Below the pieces are notes generated by a model, which was not told the origin of the DNA, did not search any database, and saw only the letters and a program-made list of their open reading frames with translations. Source: an uncultured Murdochiella sp. (lineage in GTDB: Bacteria > Bacillota > Clostridia > Tissierellales > Peptoniphilaceae). Taken from it: DNA of 29,126 nt. Position 1 is the stretch's first letter, and the number at the start of each line of letters is the position of its first letter. This document shows positions 1-8,451 of this stretch, piece by piece. Both the position numbers and the translations under genes were made by a program. The stretch spans positions 1 to 29,126 of the forward strand of contig NZ_CABTXF010000014.1 in NCBI RefSeq assembly GCF_902488755.1. The letters are read 5' to 3'.

Positions 1-182
1 GCAGAGGTCGGCATACGGTTCTTATTGCGTTGGGAAGTAATCGCTGCCACGATCACGGTCGGACTGTATTTATTTCCAACGTTGTTCTGCAAAACCACCA
101 CGGGACGAACGCCGCCTTGTTCGGAACCCTGTACGGGATCCAAATCGGCAAAAAAAAGATCACCCCTGGTTATCTTCTGCAT
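1..182 (-). CDS. ndoA: EndoA/MazF-family mRNA interferase toxin, 3' end cut by window edge
   Basis: Reading the minus strand from the ATG at 182 gives 60 codons open to the edge. The protein starts MQKITRGDLFFADL and continues with GSEQGGVRPVVVLQNN and SPTVIVAAIT, the N-terminal half of the EndoA/MazF/PemK fold (GD near the start, EQGGxRP loop). This family cleaves single-stranded mRNA at short sequence motifs and is normally held inactive by a small antitoxin encoded just upstream. Here the start overlaps the end of the AcpS-NnrD gene by 23 nt, and an AAAGGGGAG ribosome site sits 4 nt before the ATG. No antitoxin gene and no alanine racemase gene lies between, unlike the Bacillus alr-ndoAI-ndoA order. 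The family call is firm; activity cannot be judged because the C-terminal half is missing. Confidence 0.85.
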   Translation of the reverse strand, partial: MQKITRGDLFFADLDPVQGSEQGGVRPVVVLQNNVGNKYSPTVIVAAITSQRNKNRMPTS

Positions 183-1500
183 CCATCTCCCCTTTCTCTT
201 CCTGTTCACGCAAAACGTGGAACAACCGAAATGCCGTCGGTATATACCGTAACAGATCAGAGGCGATCATGCACTCTTCTCCTAACGCTTCTTCTGCGAA
301 CTCGCCTGCCAAACCATGTAGGTCGCACGCTAAACGCGCCGCTGTTCGCGTCGGATATCCCGCACCCAAAAAGGCAACAAGCATCCCCGTCAGTACATCG
401 CCCGATCCGGCAGTCGCCATTCCTGCTGTTCCGCTCGGATTCAACGTCGTATGTTTACCATCCGTGACGACGGTATCCGCTCCTTTTAATACCACAAAAG
501 AATGAAAATCCGTAGCAAATTGCTTCGCCGTCTCTTCACGGTGCGCACGCAGTTCTTCCACCGCTATGCCGCTGATACGATTCATCTCCATTTCATGCGG
601 CGTAAGCACTACGTCCTGTTTCAGGTTTTTTAACCGTTCGGGACAGGATGCCAACGCGTTGATGCCATCCGCATCCAACACGCAGGGCACAAGAAGACGA
701 TCCGCTAAGTCGGCAACAAAGGACGCCGCTTCGTCAAAACGGCTCATGCCCGGTCCAATCGCCACGGCAGAACAATCCGAAACCGCATCAACCACGTCCG
801 GCAAATGCGCAAGCGTAAAATGTCCTTTTCCGTCATCCGGAATAGCCCGAACAATGCCCTCCAACAGCTTATTCTGCACAGCGGCGGCAATGCTTTCCGG
901 AACAACCGCATACACCAGTCCTGCGCCGCAGCGAAGTGCCGCTTGGGCAGCAAGACAAACCGCCCCGACCATGCCACGGGATCCGCCAACTATGGCGACT
1001 TTACCATATTGCGTCTTATACCCCGTGCGGTCGCGCCGAAGAAGCGAGGCTGCCAATTCACGATGTTGCCCTCCCTTTTCCTGCAGCAACGAAAGCGCAT
1101 GCGCGGAGAATCCGCCTGTCGTCTGTAGTGCAACGGCAGGCGAAGGCGATACCACACAAACCGCCGCCGCTACGCCCCCATCATGGGTGATGGCGATTTC
1201 TGCCCTTTCGGCAAAACAACTTCGCAGCTGCTCTTTAGCACGACCGTGAAGGCGAACCATAGGGGCGCCGTTTGTGTCATGTGTAATTTCCATCGCGGTA
1301 AAAGGAATCTTCCCTATACCCGTGCCCAAGGCTTTGCTGATGGCTTCTTTCGCCGCAAATAACCCTGCCATGGTTTCTGTGGGGTGGGGACTATTTTTCA
1401 CATAGTTTCGCTCTTCGTCGGTAAAAACACGACGCATAAACGATGCACCGTGTTTTTCGTTAGCAAAGCGGGCAATCTCCACAATATCCAAACCGATCAT
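160..1500 (-). CDS. Fusion protein: holo-ACP synthase (AcpS) + ADP-dependent NAD(P)H-hydrate dehydratase (NnrD)
   Basis: This is one 446-residue reading frame with two enzymes. Residues 1 to about 120 are AcpS, which transfers 4'-phosphopantetheine from CoA to acyl carrier protein: the start MIGLDIVEIARF, FAAKEAISKALGTG and AITHDGG are family motifs. From about residue 135 to the end is NnrD, the ribokinase-like ADP-dependent dehydratase that repairs hydrated NAD(P)H: GKVAIVGGSRGMVGA, AIGPGMSR, LDADGINAL, LTPHEMEMNR and NPSGTAGMATAGSGDVLTG are visible. The ATG at 1500 is chosen because the protein starts exactly at the AcpS motif and forms an ATGA overlap with the upstream gene; the frame stays open further upstream without similarity. 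NnrD is more often fused to the epimerase NnrE, and no NnrE is present in the window. Both domains look intact. Confidence 0.9.
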   Translation of the reverse strand: MIGLDIVEIARFANEKHGASFMRRVFTDEERNYVKNSPHPTETMAGLFAAKEAISKALGTGIGKIPFTAMEITHDTNGAPMVRLHGRAKEQLRSCFAERAEIAITHDGGVAAAVCVVSPSPAVALQTTGGFSAHALSLLQEKGGQHRELAASLLRRDRTGYKTQYGKVAIVGGSRGMVGAVCLAAQAALRCGAGLVYAVVPESIAAAVQNKLLEGIVRAIPDDGKGHFTLAHLPDVVDAVSDCSAVAIGPGMSRFDEAASFVADLADRLLVPCVLDADGINALASCPERLKNLKQDVVLTPHEMEMNRISGIAVEELRAHREETAKQFATDFHSFVVLKGADTVVTDGKHTTLNPSGTAGMATAGSGDVLTGMLVAFLGAGYPTRTAARLACDLHGLAGEFAEEALGEECMIASDLLRYIPTAFRLFHVLREQEEKGEMDAEDNQG

Positions 1501-2831
1501 ACGCCCTGTCCTTCCCTTTGGCGCAGTCGCTGCCATGCCTGCTGCGCCTGGGTGCAAATCGCTTTTTCATCCTGTCCCGGAAAACAACCGTCCTGCATCC
1601 GAACAATACCATCAATCATGGTCAGTCGCACATCATCGGAAGACGTGGCATAGACCAATGCCGCCTCTATATCTTCCGGCTTTGGCGTATGGCGCACATG
1701 ACGGAAATCCACCAGAATCAAATCTGCTTTTTTGCCTATCTCGATGCTGCCTAACTCATTTTCCTGTCCGATGGCGCGCGCTCCTCCTCTGGTCGCCAGC
1801 CATAACATGGTGTGCGCGTCGGCAGCCGTCGGATCCAGCGTATTTCCTTTCTGGATGAGAGAGCCAACCAGCATCTCTCGAAACAGGTCTTGCGCATTGT
1901 TGGAGCTTGGACCATCCGTGCCAAGTGCTACCGTGACGTTCGCGCGAAGCAACTTTTCGAGGGGCATAAAGCCGCTTGCCAGTTTCATATTGCTTACGGG
2001 ATTATAGACGCAGCACGCGCCTCTCTCCGCGATACAGGCAATGTCCTCATCATCCAGCCAAATAGCATGAGCCAGCAAGGTGTTCGGTCCTAAAAGCCCA
2101 GCAGCATCCATAAGCTTTGTGGGCGACATGCCATAGGTCTTTCGACACTCCGCATCTTCTTCTCGTGTTTCGGCTAAATGCAGATGAAAGCCAACACCCC
2201 ATTCTTCTCCCAGCGCCTTGACTTTTTTTAAGGTTTCCGGCGAACACGTATATACCGCGTGCGGGGCTAACCGCATCCGGATACGTCCTTCTTCCGTTTG
2301 GAAGACGGCGAGCCGTTTCACTTCTTCCGGACGGGTGGAGACGCTGCCATCCGTAAAAGCCGGACACAATAATGCACGAATGCCCACATCCTGCACTGCG
2401 CGCGCAATCGCGTCCTCTTCCATGTACATGTCCGCGAATGCCGTGGTTCCGCCACGCAGCATTTCGAGAATACTCAGCTTCGCCCCGGCAACAATGTCTT
2501 CTGTCGCAAGATGCGCCTCTAACGGCCAAATATAGTGCTCTAACCATTCTTTTAACGCAACATCGTTCCCGTAGTTGCGAAAAAGACTCATGGCAAGATG
2601 CGTATGCGCATTGATGAGTCCGGGAAGAAGCACATCCCCCTTGGCATCAATGACCTGCTCCGCTGACCAATCCTCTACCTGTTTTTCCATCCCCCCACGG
2701 GGCTGTTCGCCATCCTTCGCCGAAAAGAGGGCAACAATTCGCCCATCTTCAATATAAACCGATGTTTGCGGTAAAATATCGCCTGCATCGTTCATGGTAA
2801 CGACAGTTGCATTTTGTATTACGGTTCTCAT
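1497..2831 (-). CDS. mtaD: Amidohydrolase, 5'-methylthioadenosine/S-adenosylhomocysteine deaminase type
   Basis: The protein has 444 residues, normal for the MtaD/TrzA-ATZ group of metal-dependent deaminases. The family deaminates adenosine-type compounds such as methylthioadenosine and S-adenosylhomocysteine to inosine derivatives. Visible metal and catalytic motifs are the N-terminal LPGLINAHTHLAMSLFRNYG (HxH), FHLHLAETREE, LLAHAIWLDDEDI, and GTDGPSSNNAQDLFREM with the final metal aspartate, followed by the composite beta-domain ending near KADLILVDFRH. The ATG at 2831 overlaps the stop of the RelA-like gene (ATGA), with GAGGAG about 5 nt upstream; its own stop overlaps the AcpS-NnrD start in the same way. 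The three genes are therefore probably translationally coupled. Substrate is assigned by family only; a guanine or other aminohydrolase remains possible. Confidence 0.8.
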   Translation of the reverse strand: MRTVIQNATVVTMNDAGDILPQTSVYIEDGRIVALFSAKDGEQPRGGMEKQVEDWSAEQVIDAKGDVLLPGLINAHTHLAMSLFRNYGNDVALKEWLEHYIWPLEAHLATEDIVAGAKLSILEMLRGGTTAFADMYMEEDAIARAVQDVGIRALLCPAFTDGSVSTRPEEVKRLAVFQTEEGRIRMRLAPHAVYTCSPETLKKVKALGEEWGVGFHLHLAETREEDAECRKTYGMSPTKLMDAAGLLGPNTLLAHAIWLDDEDIACIAERGACCVYNPVSNMKLASGFMPLEKLLRANVTVALGTDGPSSNNAQDLFREMLVGSLIQKGNTLDPTAADAHTMLWLATRGGARAIGQENELGSIEIGKKADLILVDFRHVRHTPKPEDIEAALVYATSSDDVRLTMIDGIVRMQDGCFPGQDEKAICTQAQQAWQRLRQREGQGV

Positions 2832-4198
2832 TTCTTCTCCTCATCCTCCGTCGCATCGATTGCACGCAATGGATAAAAGCGTCGAAAATGCGCCATAATC
2901 GCTTCGGTATCTTCCGGGTCTTCCGTGCGCAAAGTGACCGAGACATTGCGCTTTAAGGAAGCCGTTCCGGAACGGATAAAGTCCTGGGGCAACAGCCGAA
3001 CCATGGTGGCGTGTTGCAGGTACCCTTCGGTCATGGCATCAATCCACTCCTCTGCCTCTTCCACATTGCGCCCCTCCTCGCGATACGCCTCGCGAATTGC
3101 GTTGATGACACGAAAATAGAGGTAATCGACAAAAGTACGGAAGAGCTGACGCGGCTTCACATGCGTATTGAGATCGAAAAGAATATGCACCAGAAGGTTC
3201 CAGAGGATATCTTCGTTCGCAATTTGTTCTAAGCGCGCGCCAAACTTAGCCGTCATGGGGTCATGATAGTGGATGGGCGGATCAAACGTAATCCGTTCAC
3301 CGAACAGTTCAAGAACACGCTGTCCGCTAAACGCATCATCCATGATACGCAAAAATTCCATGGCGTACTGTTCCCGTGATTCATATTCTACACGCGCAAA
3401 CAGAAAGTCGGTAATGAGATCAATCGCCAACCGAAAATCAAAGCTGACATGATACTGTTCGCGCAGAGGCATGAGATACGCATCCTGCACCAGACGACCG
3501 ATCATGGTTTTTAACTGCTCTCGCGCCTGAAACTGATCCGGTGAATCCAGTGTTCCCAGCTGGTCGTAGAGCATCTCCATCTGGCGGTCGATAATCACCA
3601 AATCGCCCATGATGGAATCCATGATGTCGTGTACAAACTTTTCCGTCAGCACATAATTATAGTTTTTATACAGAATTTTGTGGTCAATTTCATTCCAGAA
3701 AACATTGACGATGCTCTTAATCTGCAACTCGAAGTTAAGTACGCGCTTGCCCAGAAAATGCCCGTCAATACGATACGAACGATACCCGTTCTTCTGGTTC
3801 TTCGGCTGTGGTTCATCAAGGCGCAGCTCAATGCGTGGATCGCGATCGCATTGGTAAAATCCGTCGGATCGCTTGGTGGGAAAAAGGGTGAACAACGTGC
3901 GGAAAATCTGTTCTTCATCCCGAATAAAACGACATTCGATGCGACAACCAATCAAATCCGAAATATGCCCAAAAAGCTGTTCGGCGGAAACCGTATGTAA
4001 AAGATTTTGCCGGATGATTTTCTCTTTTAAGCTATCGTCGGCTTTCACGCGCGAGGTGTAATTGACGAAACTATCCAACGAACCAAAACTCTGCTGAAAA
4101 AAAGAGTCGATCGCCTGCTGCGCTTCTTCAATCTCAAAGCGCAGTGCGTGTTTGAGTTCAATGGCTTCATCAATATAGGAAAAAAGAGGTATTTTCAC
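2828..4198 (-). CDS. RelA/SpoT-domain nucleotide synthetase with long C-terminal helical region
   Basis: The 456-residue protein has a RelA_SpoT nucleotidyltransferase domain at about residues 40-185. Motifs are SRVK (49-52), SDLIGCRI with the metal-type Asp81 and Arg86, KNGYRSYR (136-143), and FELQIKS with Glu157/Gln159 followed by W168 and DH (172-173). These match the active-site pattern of small alarmone synthetases (YjbM/RelQ type), which pass pyrophosphate from ATP to GDP/GTP. There is no HD hydrolase domain and no TGS or ACT domain. About 270 further residues form a mostly helical tail (LEQIANEDIL, EEAEEWIDAM) of unknown role. The start is set at a GTG at 4198 because AAGGAG lies 6 nt upstream; the frame is open further up, but with no better signal. 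It follows the nitroreductase by 68 nt and overlaps the deaminase gene by 4 nt. The exact product nucleotide is unknown. Confidence 0.78.
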   Translation of the reverse strand: MKIPLFSYIDEAIELKHALRFEIEEAQQAIDSFFQQSFGSLDSFVNYTSRVKADDSLKEKIIRQNLLHTVSAEQLFGHISDLIGCRIECRFIRDEEQIFRTLFTLFPTKRSDGFYQCDRDPRIELRLDEPQPKNQKNGYRSYRIDGHFLGKRVLNFELQIKSIVNVFWNEIDHKILYKNYNYVLTEKFVHDIMDSIMGDLVIIDRQMEMLYDQLGTLDSPDQFQAREQLKTMIGRLVQDAYLMPLREQYHVSFDFRLAIDLITDFLFARVEYESREQYAMEFLRIMDDAFSGQRVLELFGERITFDPPIHYHDPMTAKFGARLEQIANEDILWNLLVHILFDLNTHVKPRQLFRTFVDYLYFRVINAIREAYREEGRNVEEAEEWIDAMTEGYLQHATMVRLLPQDFIRSGTASLKRNVSVTLRTEDPEDTEAIMAHFRRFYPLRAIDATEDEEKK

Positions 4199-4266
4199 GA
4201 GAGTCTCCTTTGTTTTTACTCTATGTTCAGAGGATGCCTTCCATTTCCCTGACGTCATGCACAAAC

Positions 4267-5043
4267 TTACTCATCCGCTGCCGATACGCTAAACCCAGCT
4301 TGGGACAAAAACAACAGCAAAGCATCCCGACCATCCGCGGAATCCGAAAAAGAACGAATGACCTGCTGCGTAAAGGGAGAAATGGGATGTTCAGGGTGGC
4401 GAAGATCCGTGTACGTTTGCATTTCGGTGTCATAGTGCGCCAATGCCGCCTCATCGGGGTTCTCTACCGGATAGGTATTTTCGAAAAAACGCATGGTCTT
4501 TGGCATTCGGGGCTTCTGTTGCGGCGTTTCCTCCGGATGCCCGAAAATAACGGCAATCGCCGGATACGTGCCGGTCGGTAAATGAAGTGCTTCGCGAATA
4601 CGCATTAGGTCATTGGCGATACTGCCAATAAATGCGCCGCCCAAATGCAACGCTTCGACGGCGTTCATCACATTTTGCGCCATGAGAAGAGCATCCGCAT
4701 ACGCCGACAGAAATTTCCCCATCCCCATCGTCGGTTTCTGTCCGGTTTCCTTTTCCACTATGGTCGCGTTACGATGCACATCCGCAAGAAAAACCCAAAG
4801 TTCCGGTGCTTCCGCGACATAGGGTTGTCCGGTAACTTCACCAAATGTGTTGCGCAGCGCATCGTCCGTAACGCGAATGACCGAAGCCATCTGCAATCCG
4901 AGTGCGGTTGCTGTACGATCCGCCACCTCTCTAATCTGTGCTACTTGCGAGGGAGCTACTGGCTCATGCGTAAATCGGCGAATCGTGCGATGACCACGTT
5001 GCGCCGCCAATACATTGGCTTCCTCGTTCTGCTGTTTTTCCAT
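4267..5043 (-). CDS. Nitroreductase-family FMN oxidoreductase (NfsA-like)
   Basis: The 258-residue protein carries the nitroreductase fold. HRTIRRFTHEPV near residues 18-29 is the N-terminal phosphate-binding loop of FMN, and AYADALLMAQNVMNAVEALHLGG, GAFIGSIAND and LPTGTYPAIAVIFGHPEE follow in the order expected of the NfsA/FRP subgroup. Members reduce nitro compounds, quinones or flavins using NAD(P)H. The C-terminal stretch KPRMPKTMRFFENTY also resembles the NADPH-type subgroup. The ATG at 5043 follows a run of Gs that can act as a ribosome site. It is the first gene of the leftward cluster with the RelA-like and MtaD genes, separated by 68 nt from the next. The natural substrate cannot be read from sequence. 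Confidence 0.82.
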   Translation of the reverse strand: MEKQQNEEANVLAAQRGHRTIRRFTHEPVAPSQVAQIREVADRTATALGLQMASVIRVTDDALRNTFGEVTGQPYVAEAPELWVFLADVHRNATIVEKETGQKPTMGMGKFLSAYADALLMAQNVMNAVEALHLGGAFIGSIANDLMRIREALHLPTGTYPAIAVIFGHPEETPQQKPRMPKTMRFFENTYPVENPDEAALAHYDTEMQTYTDLRHPEHPISPFTQQVIRSFSDSADGRDALLLFLSQAGFSVSAADE

Positions 5044-5238
5044 CTGTCCCCCCCCTGTTTCATCTTCTCTCCCCTTAACACCGAGGTTCGCCTTTCCCGG
5101 CGGTTGATCAGGCGTGCTTTTGCGACGCTTCTTTGGTATAGTACGCCATCGCTTTTCCCCATGCCCGTTGCCATATCTTTCAATGCGCTTTATACCCCAA
5201 AATCGCCATTTGGATAACGTTTTCTTCTTTTCTCGAAA

Positions 5239-5260
5239 AAATCGCGCCGAAGCGCGATTT
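5239..5260 (-). terminator. Intrinsic terminator with UUCG loop after the metallophosphoesterase gene
   Basis: On the minus strand, AAATCGCGC and GCGCGATTT form a perfect 9-bp stem around a TTCG tetraloop, and the stem runs into six Ts (the last Ts at 5236-5238). It lies about 20 nt past the stop of the phosphoesterase gene. The plus strand is also T-rich after the stem, but no plus gene ends here. Confidence 0.85.
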
Positions 5261-5280
5261 CTCTTATTTTTCTTCCGTCA

Positions 5281-6165
5281 CTATGCCCTTGCCGCTGGAC
5301 GCGGCGAAAAGTCGAGATGAAAACTACTCTCCTCTTCGTTTTGCTGTAACGTTAAGTCCTCTACTTCAGCAAATTTCTCGTCCTTCTTCTTGCGCATAAA
5401 CGTGCCCACCGAACGAATGATGACTTTCGCCGCATGGAGCATCTCCGGATCGGTAATTACCACCGATTCCATACTCAAGTTGCCATCATCTAAATCTAAA
5501 ACACGAATCACGGGCTCATCCAAAATATCGCTGAATTGTAAAAACGCCCAGTTCTTGTCAACATGATAGTGATCGCGGTGTTTGTGTCCGTTAATGTAAA
5601 TTGCCGTGCCGCTTTTGAGTTCCAGAACGTCATCGAGGGACATGTGCGTAAGATAGCGTCCTTGACTATCCGTCATGCGAACATGATTACACGGATGATG
5701 AGCAAACACCACCACTGGTTTTGTTCCGGCGCTAAGTAGCTGATCACAAATCCAGCGCGACTGCTCAATGCCCATATAAGATGAGTTCTTGCGAAATGCC
5801 GCAACACGCGCGGTATCGACATACAACAGGCGCACATCCTCCTGATCATCCGCCCGGTACAGCCAACGCAATCCGCTGATGGTGCGAAAAGTCTCTTTTC
5901 CACCAAACAAAATATCGTGATTGCCGATAACCGGTTCAAAACGCTGCTCATCGCGTTTTGTCTCGCGGATAATCGAGAAGATTTCACGCAACTGCCGTTT
6001 TGTTCCGAAGTGCGTTAAATCGCCGAGACATACATAACGATCCGCTTCCACCGAAAAAAACGCGCGAAAAAAGCGTGTATAAAATTCGCGATTCAATTTT
6101 CGTTTTGCCGAGCCGTGCAGAAACATTGAGGTGTAATGCACGTCGCCGATACAGGCAATCCTCAT
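5281..6165 (-). CDS. Calcineurin-like metallophosphoesterase
   Basis: The 294-residue protein has the complete set of metallophosphoesterase motifs: GDVH (7-10), GDLTHFG (about 48-54), GNHD, FAHHP and NGHKHRD. These coordinate the two-metal centre that hydrolyses phosphomono- or diesters. There is no signal peptide or membrane segment, so it should be cytosolic. The last roughly 60 residues (FMRKKKDEKFAEVEDL onwards) are a charged tail outside the catalytic core. The ATG at 6165 is chosen because the protein begins with the family's MRIACIGDVH, with AAAGGA upstream. It is a single gene between the V-ATPase operon and the nitroreductase, with its own terminator. The substrate is unknown; cyclic-nucleotide phosphodiesterase is one option among several. 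Confidence 0.85.
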   Translation of the reverse strand: MRIACIGDVHYTSMFLHGSAKRKLNREFYTRFFRAFFSVEADRYVCLGDLTHFGTKRQLREIFSIIRETKRDEQRFEPVIGNHDILFGGKETFRTISGLRWLYRADDQEDVRLLYVDTARVAAFRKNSSYMGIEQSRWICDQLLSAGTKPVVVFAHHPCNHVRMTDSQGRYLTHMSLDDVLELKSGTAIYINGHKHRDHYHVDKNWAFLQFSDILDEPVIRVLDLDDGNLSMESVVITDPEMLHAAKVIIRSVGTFMRKKKDEKFAEVEDLTLQQNEEESSFHLDFSPRPAARA

Positions 6166-6271
6166 CGTTCATCCTTTCCGCTTCGACAGTTTTCCTCCTG
6201 CCGAACCGTCCGTACTATACCATGGAATTGTGAAGGGTACGTGAAGGTCGCATGGTCTTCTTCGGGATTTT

Positions 6272-6964
6272 CTATTGATTGGTTTGCAAAAGCACCTCAA
6301 TATCCTGGCGTCCTTCTTCTCGCGCCTGCGAAATCAAATCTTTGATTTTTAACAGACGCGTAATCGTTGCGCGATCTTCTTCTTCCAGCTTCATACGAAT
6401 ATACGTAATCGTCTCCTCTAAATCCGGAATGGTGCGATACTCTAACGCATTGACGCGCCGTCTGGTAGATTCAATTTCCTTTGCCATTAATTGACAGCTT
6501 TTTTCGAGCTTCGCCAGTTCCAGCAACCGATCCATCACGGCATTGAGTTTTTCCAACGCCACATCTAACTCCACCGAAGTCTGCGCAAAGCCATAGGGAT
6601 AGATATTGGCCTCCTGTCCCTCTTCCACGCCGGTGCGTTGAAACGTGAAGGCAGGAATGCGAACACTCATGATGTTTTCCACTTTCACTTCGACGCCCAT
6701 ACGCTGTTTCGAGCTTAACAGTGCGTTTTCCAGCATCGGATCGGACATAACGGCACTTGCCATGGAAAAGGCACGAAAGGCTTCTTGCAGTTCCTTTTCC
6801 ACAGCTTCGCGCAAGGCGCGGTTTTCTTTCGCCAGCGCGATAAAGCGACGCATCAATTCGTCCTGCTTATCTTTCAGCAGTTTATGTCCGCGCTGGGCGG
6901 TTTTCAGGCGCTCTTTAAGCCCTGTCATTACCATGCGCGTCGGATTGACATTCAGGCGCGTCAT
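6272..6964 (-). CDS. ntpD: V-type ATPase subunit D (central stalk)
   Basis: This 230-residue protein begins MTRLNVNPTRMVMTGLKERL, the N-terminus typical of V/A-ATPase subunit D, and is a long two-helix coiled coil (helices about 10-75 and 120-210). Subunit D forms the rotor axle with F and turns inside the A3B3 head. The middle segment MGVEVKVENIMSVRIPAF is also characteristic. It is the last gene of the operon and overlaps the stop of subunit B by 4 nt; an AGGAGG lies 7 nt before its ATG. No convincing terminator was seen between its stop and the phosphoesterase gene 106 nt further on. Confidence 0.95.
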   Translation of the reverse strand: MTRLNVNPTRMVMTGLKERLKTAQRGHKLLKDKQDELMRRFIALAKENRALREAVEKELQEAFRAFSMASAVMSDPMLENALLSSKQRMGVEVKVENIMSVRIPAFTFQRTGVEEGQEANIYPYGFAQTSVELDVALEKLNAVMDRLLELAKLEKSCQLMAKEIESTRRRVNALEYRTIPDLEETITYIRMKLEEEDRATITRLLKIKDLISQAREEGRQDIEVLLQTNQ

Positions 6965-8451
6965 TGCGCTTCCTCCTGTCCTTTCTCTCGTTCTTCTTCA
7001 TGGCGTGACTGTTCCTGATGGAATTGATCCTGTTTCATCATCGCCACACGCGAAACGGCATCGGTCTCTGCACCGGTGCCCGTCGGTCCGAAATGCTCAT
7101 TAATCATGTCGTCCTTAATGCGCTTGAGTTCTTCACGCGGCAACATGCGAAGCAGCTTCCAACCTAAATCCAACGTCTCCTCAATAGTGCGGTTGGTCGT
7201 AAACCCTTGGTTGACGTATTCTTCATCAAACGCATCCGAGAAATGCGCAAAGGCGATGTCCGCGTCCGAAAGCGCCGCCTCGCCGAGGATGGTGGAAAGT
7301 TCCTTCGCGTTGCGCCCACGTGCGACGGCAGCATATATCTGGTTCATCGTCGCCGCATGGTCTTTGCGCGTCTTTCCTTCCCCAATGCCCTTATCTTTCA
7401 AACGTGAAAGAGAGGGCAGAATATCAATCGGCGGGAAAATGCCTCGATTATAGAGACTGCGGTTAAGAATAATCTGTCCTTCGGTAATATAGCCCGTCAA
7501 ATCCGGAATCGGATGGGTGATGTCATCCTCCGGCATGGACAAAATCGGAAGCTGCGTGATGGAACCCTCGCGTCCCTTAATGCGTCCGGCACGCTCATAA
7601 AGCTGCGAAAGGTCGGTATAGAGATAGCCCGGAAAACCGCGCCGTCCCGGTACTTCTTTTCGCGCAGCCGAAACTTCACGCAACGCTTCGGCGTAATTGG
7701 TCATATCCGTCATAATGACAAGAACATGCATTCCCTGCTCAAATGCCAGATACTCAGCAGCCGTAAGTGCGATACGCGGCGTCGAAATGCGTTCAATAGT
7801 CGGATCATCCGCCAAATTCATGAACAGCACAGCGCGGTTAATCGCGCCGGTCTTCTGAAAATCTTTAATGAAGAATTGTGCTTCTTCAAACGTAATGCCC
7901 ATTGCGGCAAACACCACCGCGAACTTTTCATCCGTTCCGCGCACGGTTGCCTGACGGGCAATTTGTGCCGCCAGCTGATTATGCGGAAGACCGTTACCGG
8001 AGAAAATCGGCAATTTCTGACCGCGCACCAACGTGTTCAACCCGTCTATAGCGGAAACACCCGTTTGAATAAATTCGGACGGATACTGACGCGAGTAGGG
8101 GTTAATGGCGGAGCCGTTGATGTCGAGTCGTTTCTCCGGCAAGAGTTTTGGTCCGTCGTCGATGGGTTCCCCCATGCCGTTAAAGATACGACCGATCATA
8201 TCCGTGGATACGCCAATCTCCTGCGGATGCCCTAAAAAGCGTACCGAGGTGTCGCGCATATTGATACCAGCAGAACCTTCAAAAAGCTGTACTAACGTAG
8301 CCTTCTCACTGACTTCCAATACCTTTCCGCGTCGCGTTGTACCATCTTGCAACTGTACTTCGACCAGCTCCTCATATTTCACGCCTTCCACGCCGGTTAC
8401 CAGCATAATCGGACCGGAAATCTCGCGAACGGTTTGATAATCCTTAATCAT
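6961..8451 (-). CDS. ntpB: V-type ATPase subunit B (non-catalytic head subunit)
   Basis: The 496-residue protein starts MIKDYQTVREISGPIMLV and contains GRIFNGMGEPIDDGP, INPYSRQYPSEFIQTGVSAIDGLNTL, SGNGLPHNQLAAQIARQA, and ARKEVPGRRGFPGYLYTDLS. It lacks the P-loop: SGNGLPHNQLA replaces GPFGSGKT, as expected for the non-catalytic B subunit, which alternates with A in the head. Length is normal; the last 40 residues are Gln/Glu-rich. AGGAGGT lies 6 nt before the ATG, which overlaps the end of subunit A by 8 nt. Both ends overlap neighbours, implying coupled translation and the 3:3 head stoichiometry. Confidence 0.96.
   Translation of the reverse strand: MIKDYQTVREISGPIMLVTGVEGVKYEELVEVQLQDGTTRRGKVLEVSEKATLVQLFEGSAGINMRDTSVRFLGHPQEIGVSTDMIGRIFNGMGEPIDDGPKLLPEKRLDINGSAINPYSRQYPSEFIQTGVSAIDGLNTLVRGQKLPIFSGNGLPHNQLAAQIARQATVRGTDEKFAVVFAAMGITFEEAQFFIKDFQKTGAINRAVLFMNLADDPTIERISTPRIALTAAEYLAFEQGMHVLVIMTDMTNYAEALREVSAARKEVPGRRGFPGYLYTDLSQLYERAGRIKGREGSITQLPILSMPEDDITHPIPDLTGYITEGQIILNRSLYNRGIFPPIDILPSLSRLKDKGIGEGKTRKDHAATMNQIYAAVARGRNAKELSTILGEAALSDADIAFAHFSDAFDEEYVNQGFTTNRTIEETLDLGWKLLRMLPREELKRIKDDMINEHFGPTGTGAETDAVSRVAMMKQDQFHQEQSRHEEEREKGQEEAQ

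Noticed and set aside
5044..5238. Promoter of the nitroreductase cluster
   Set aside because: TACTAT and TATAAA words occur on the minus strand, but none has a plausible -35 at 16-18 nt, so no call was made.
7497..8235. Long plus-strand open frame opposite V-ATPase subunit B
   Set aside because: It is an antisense shadow of a clearly conserved gene and resembles no protein I recognise.
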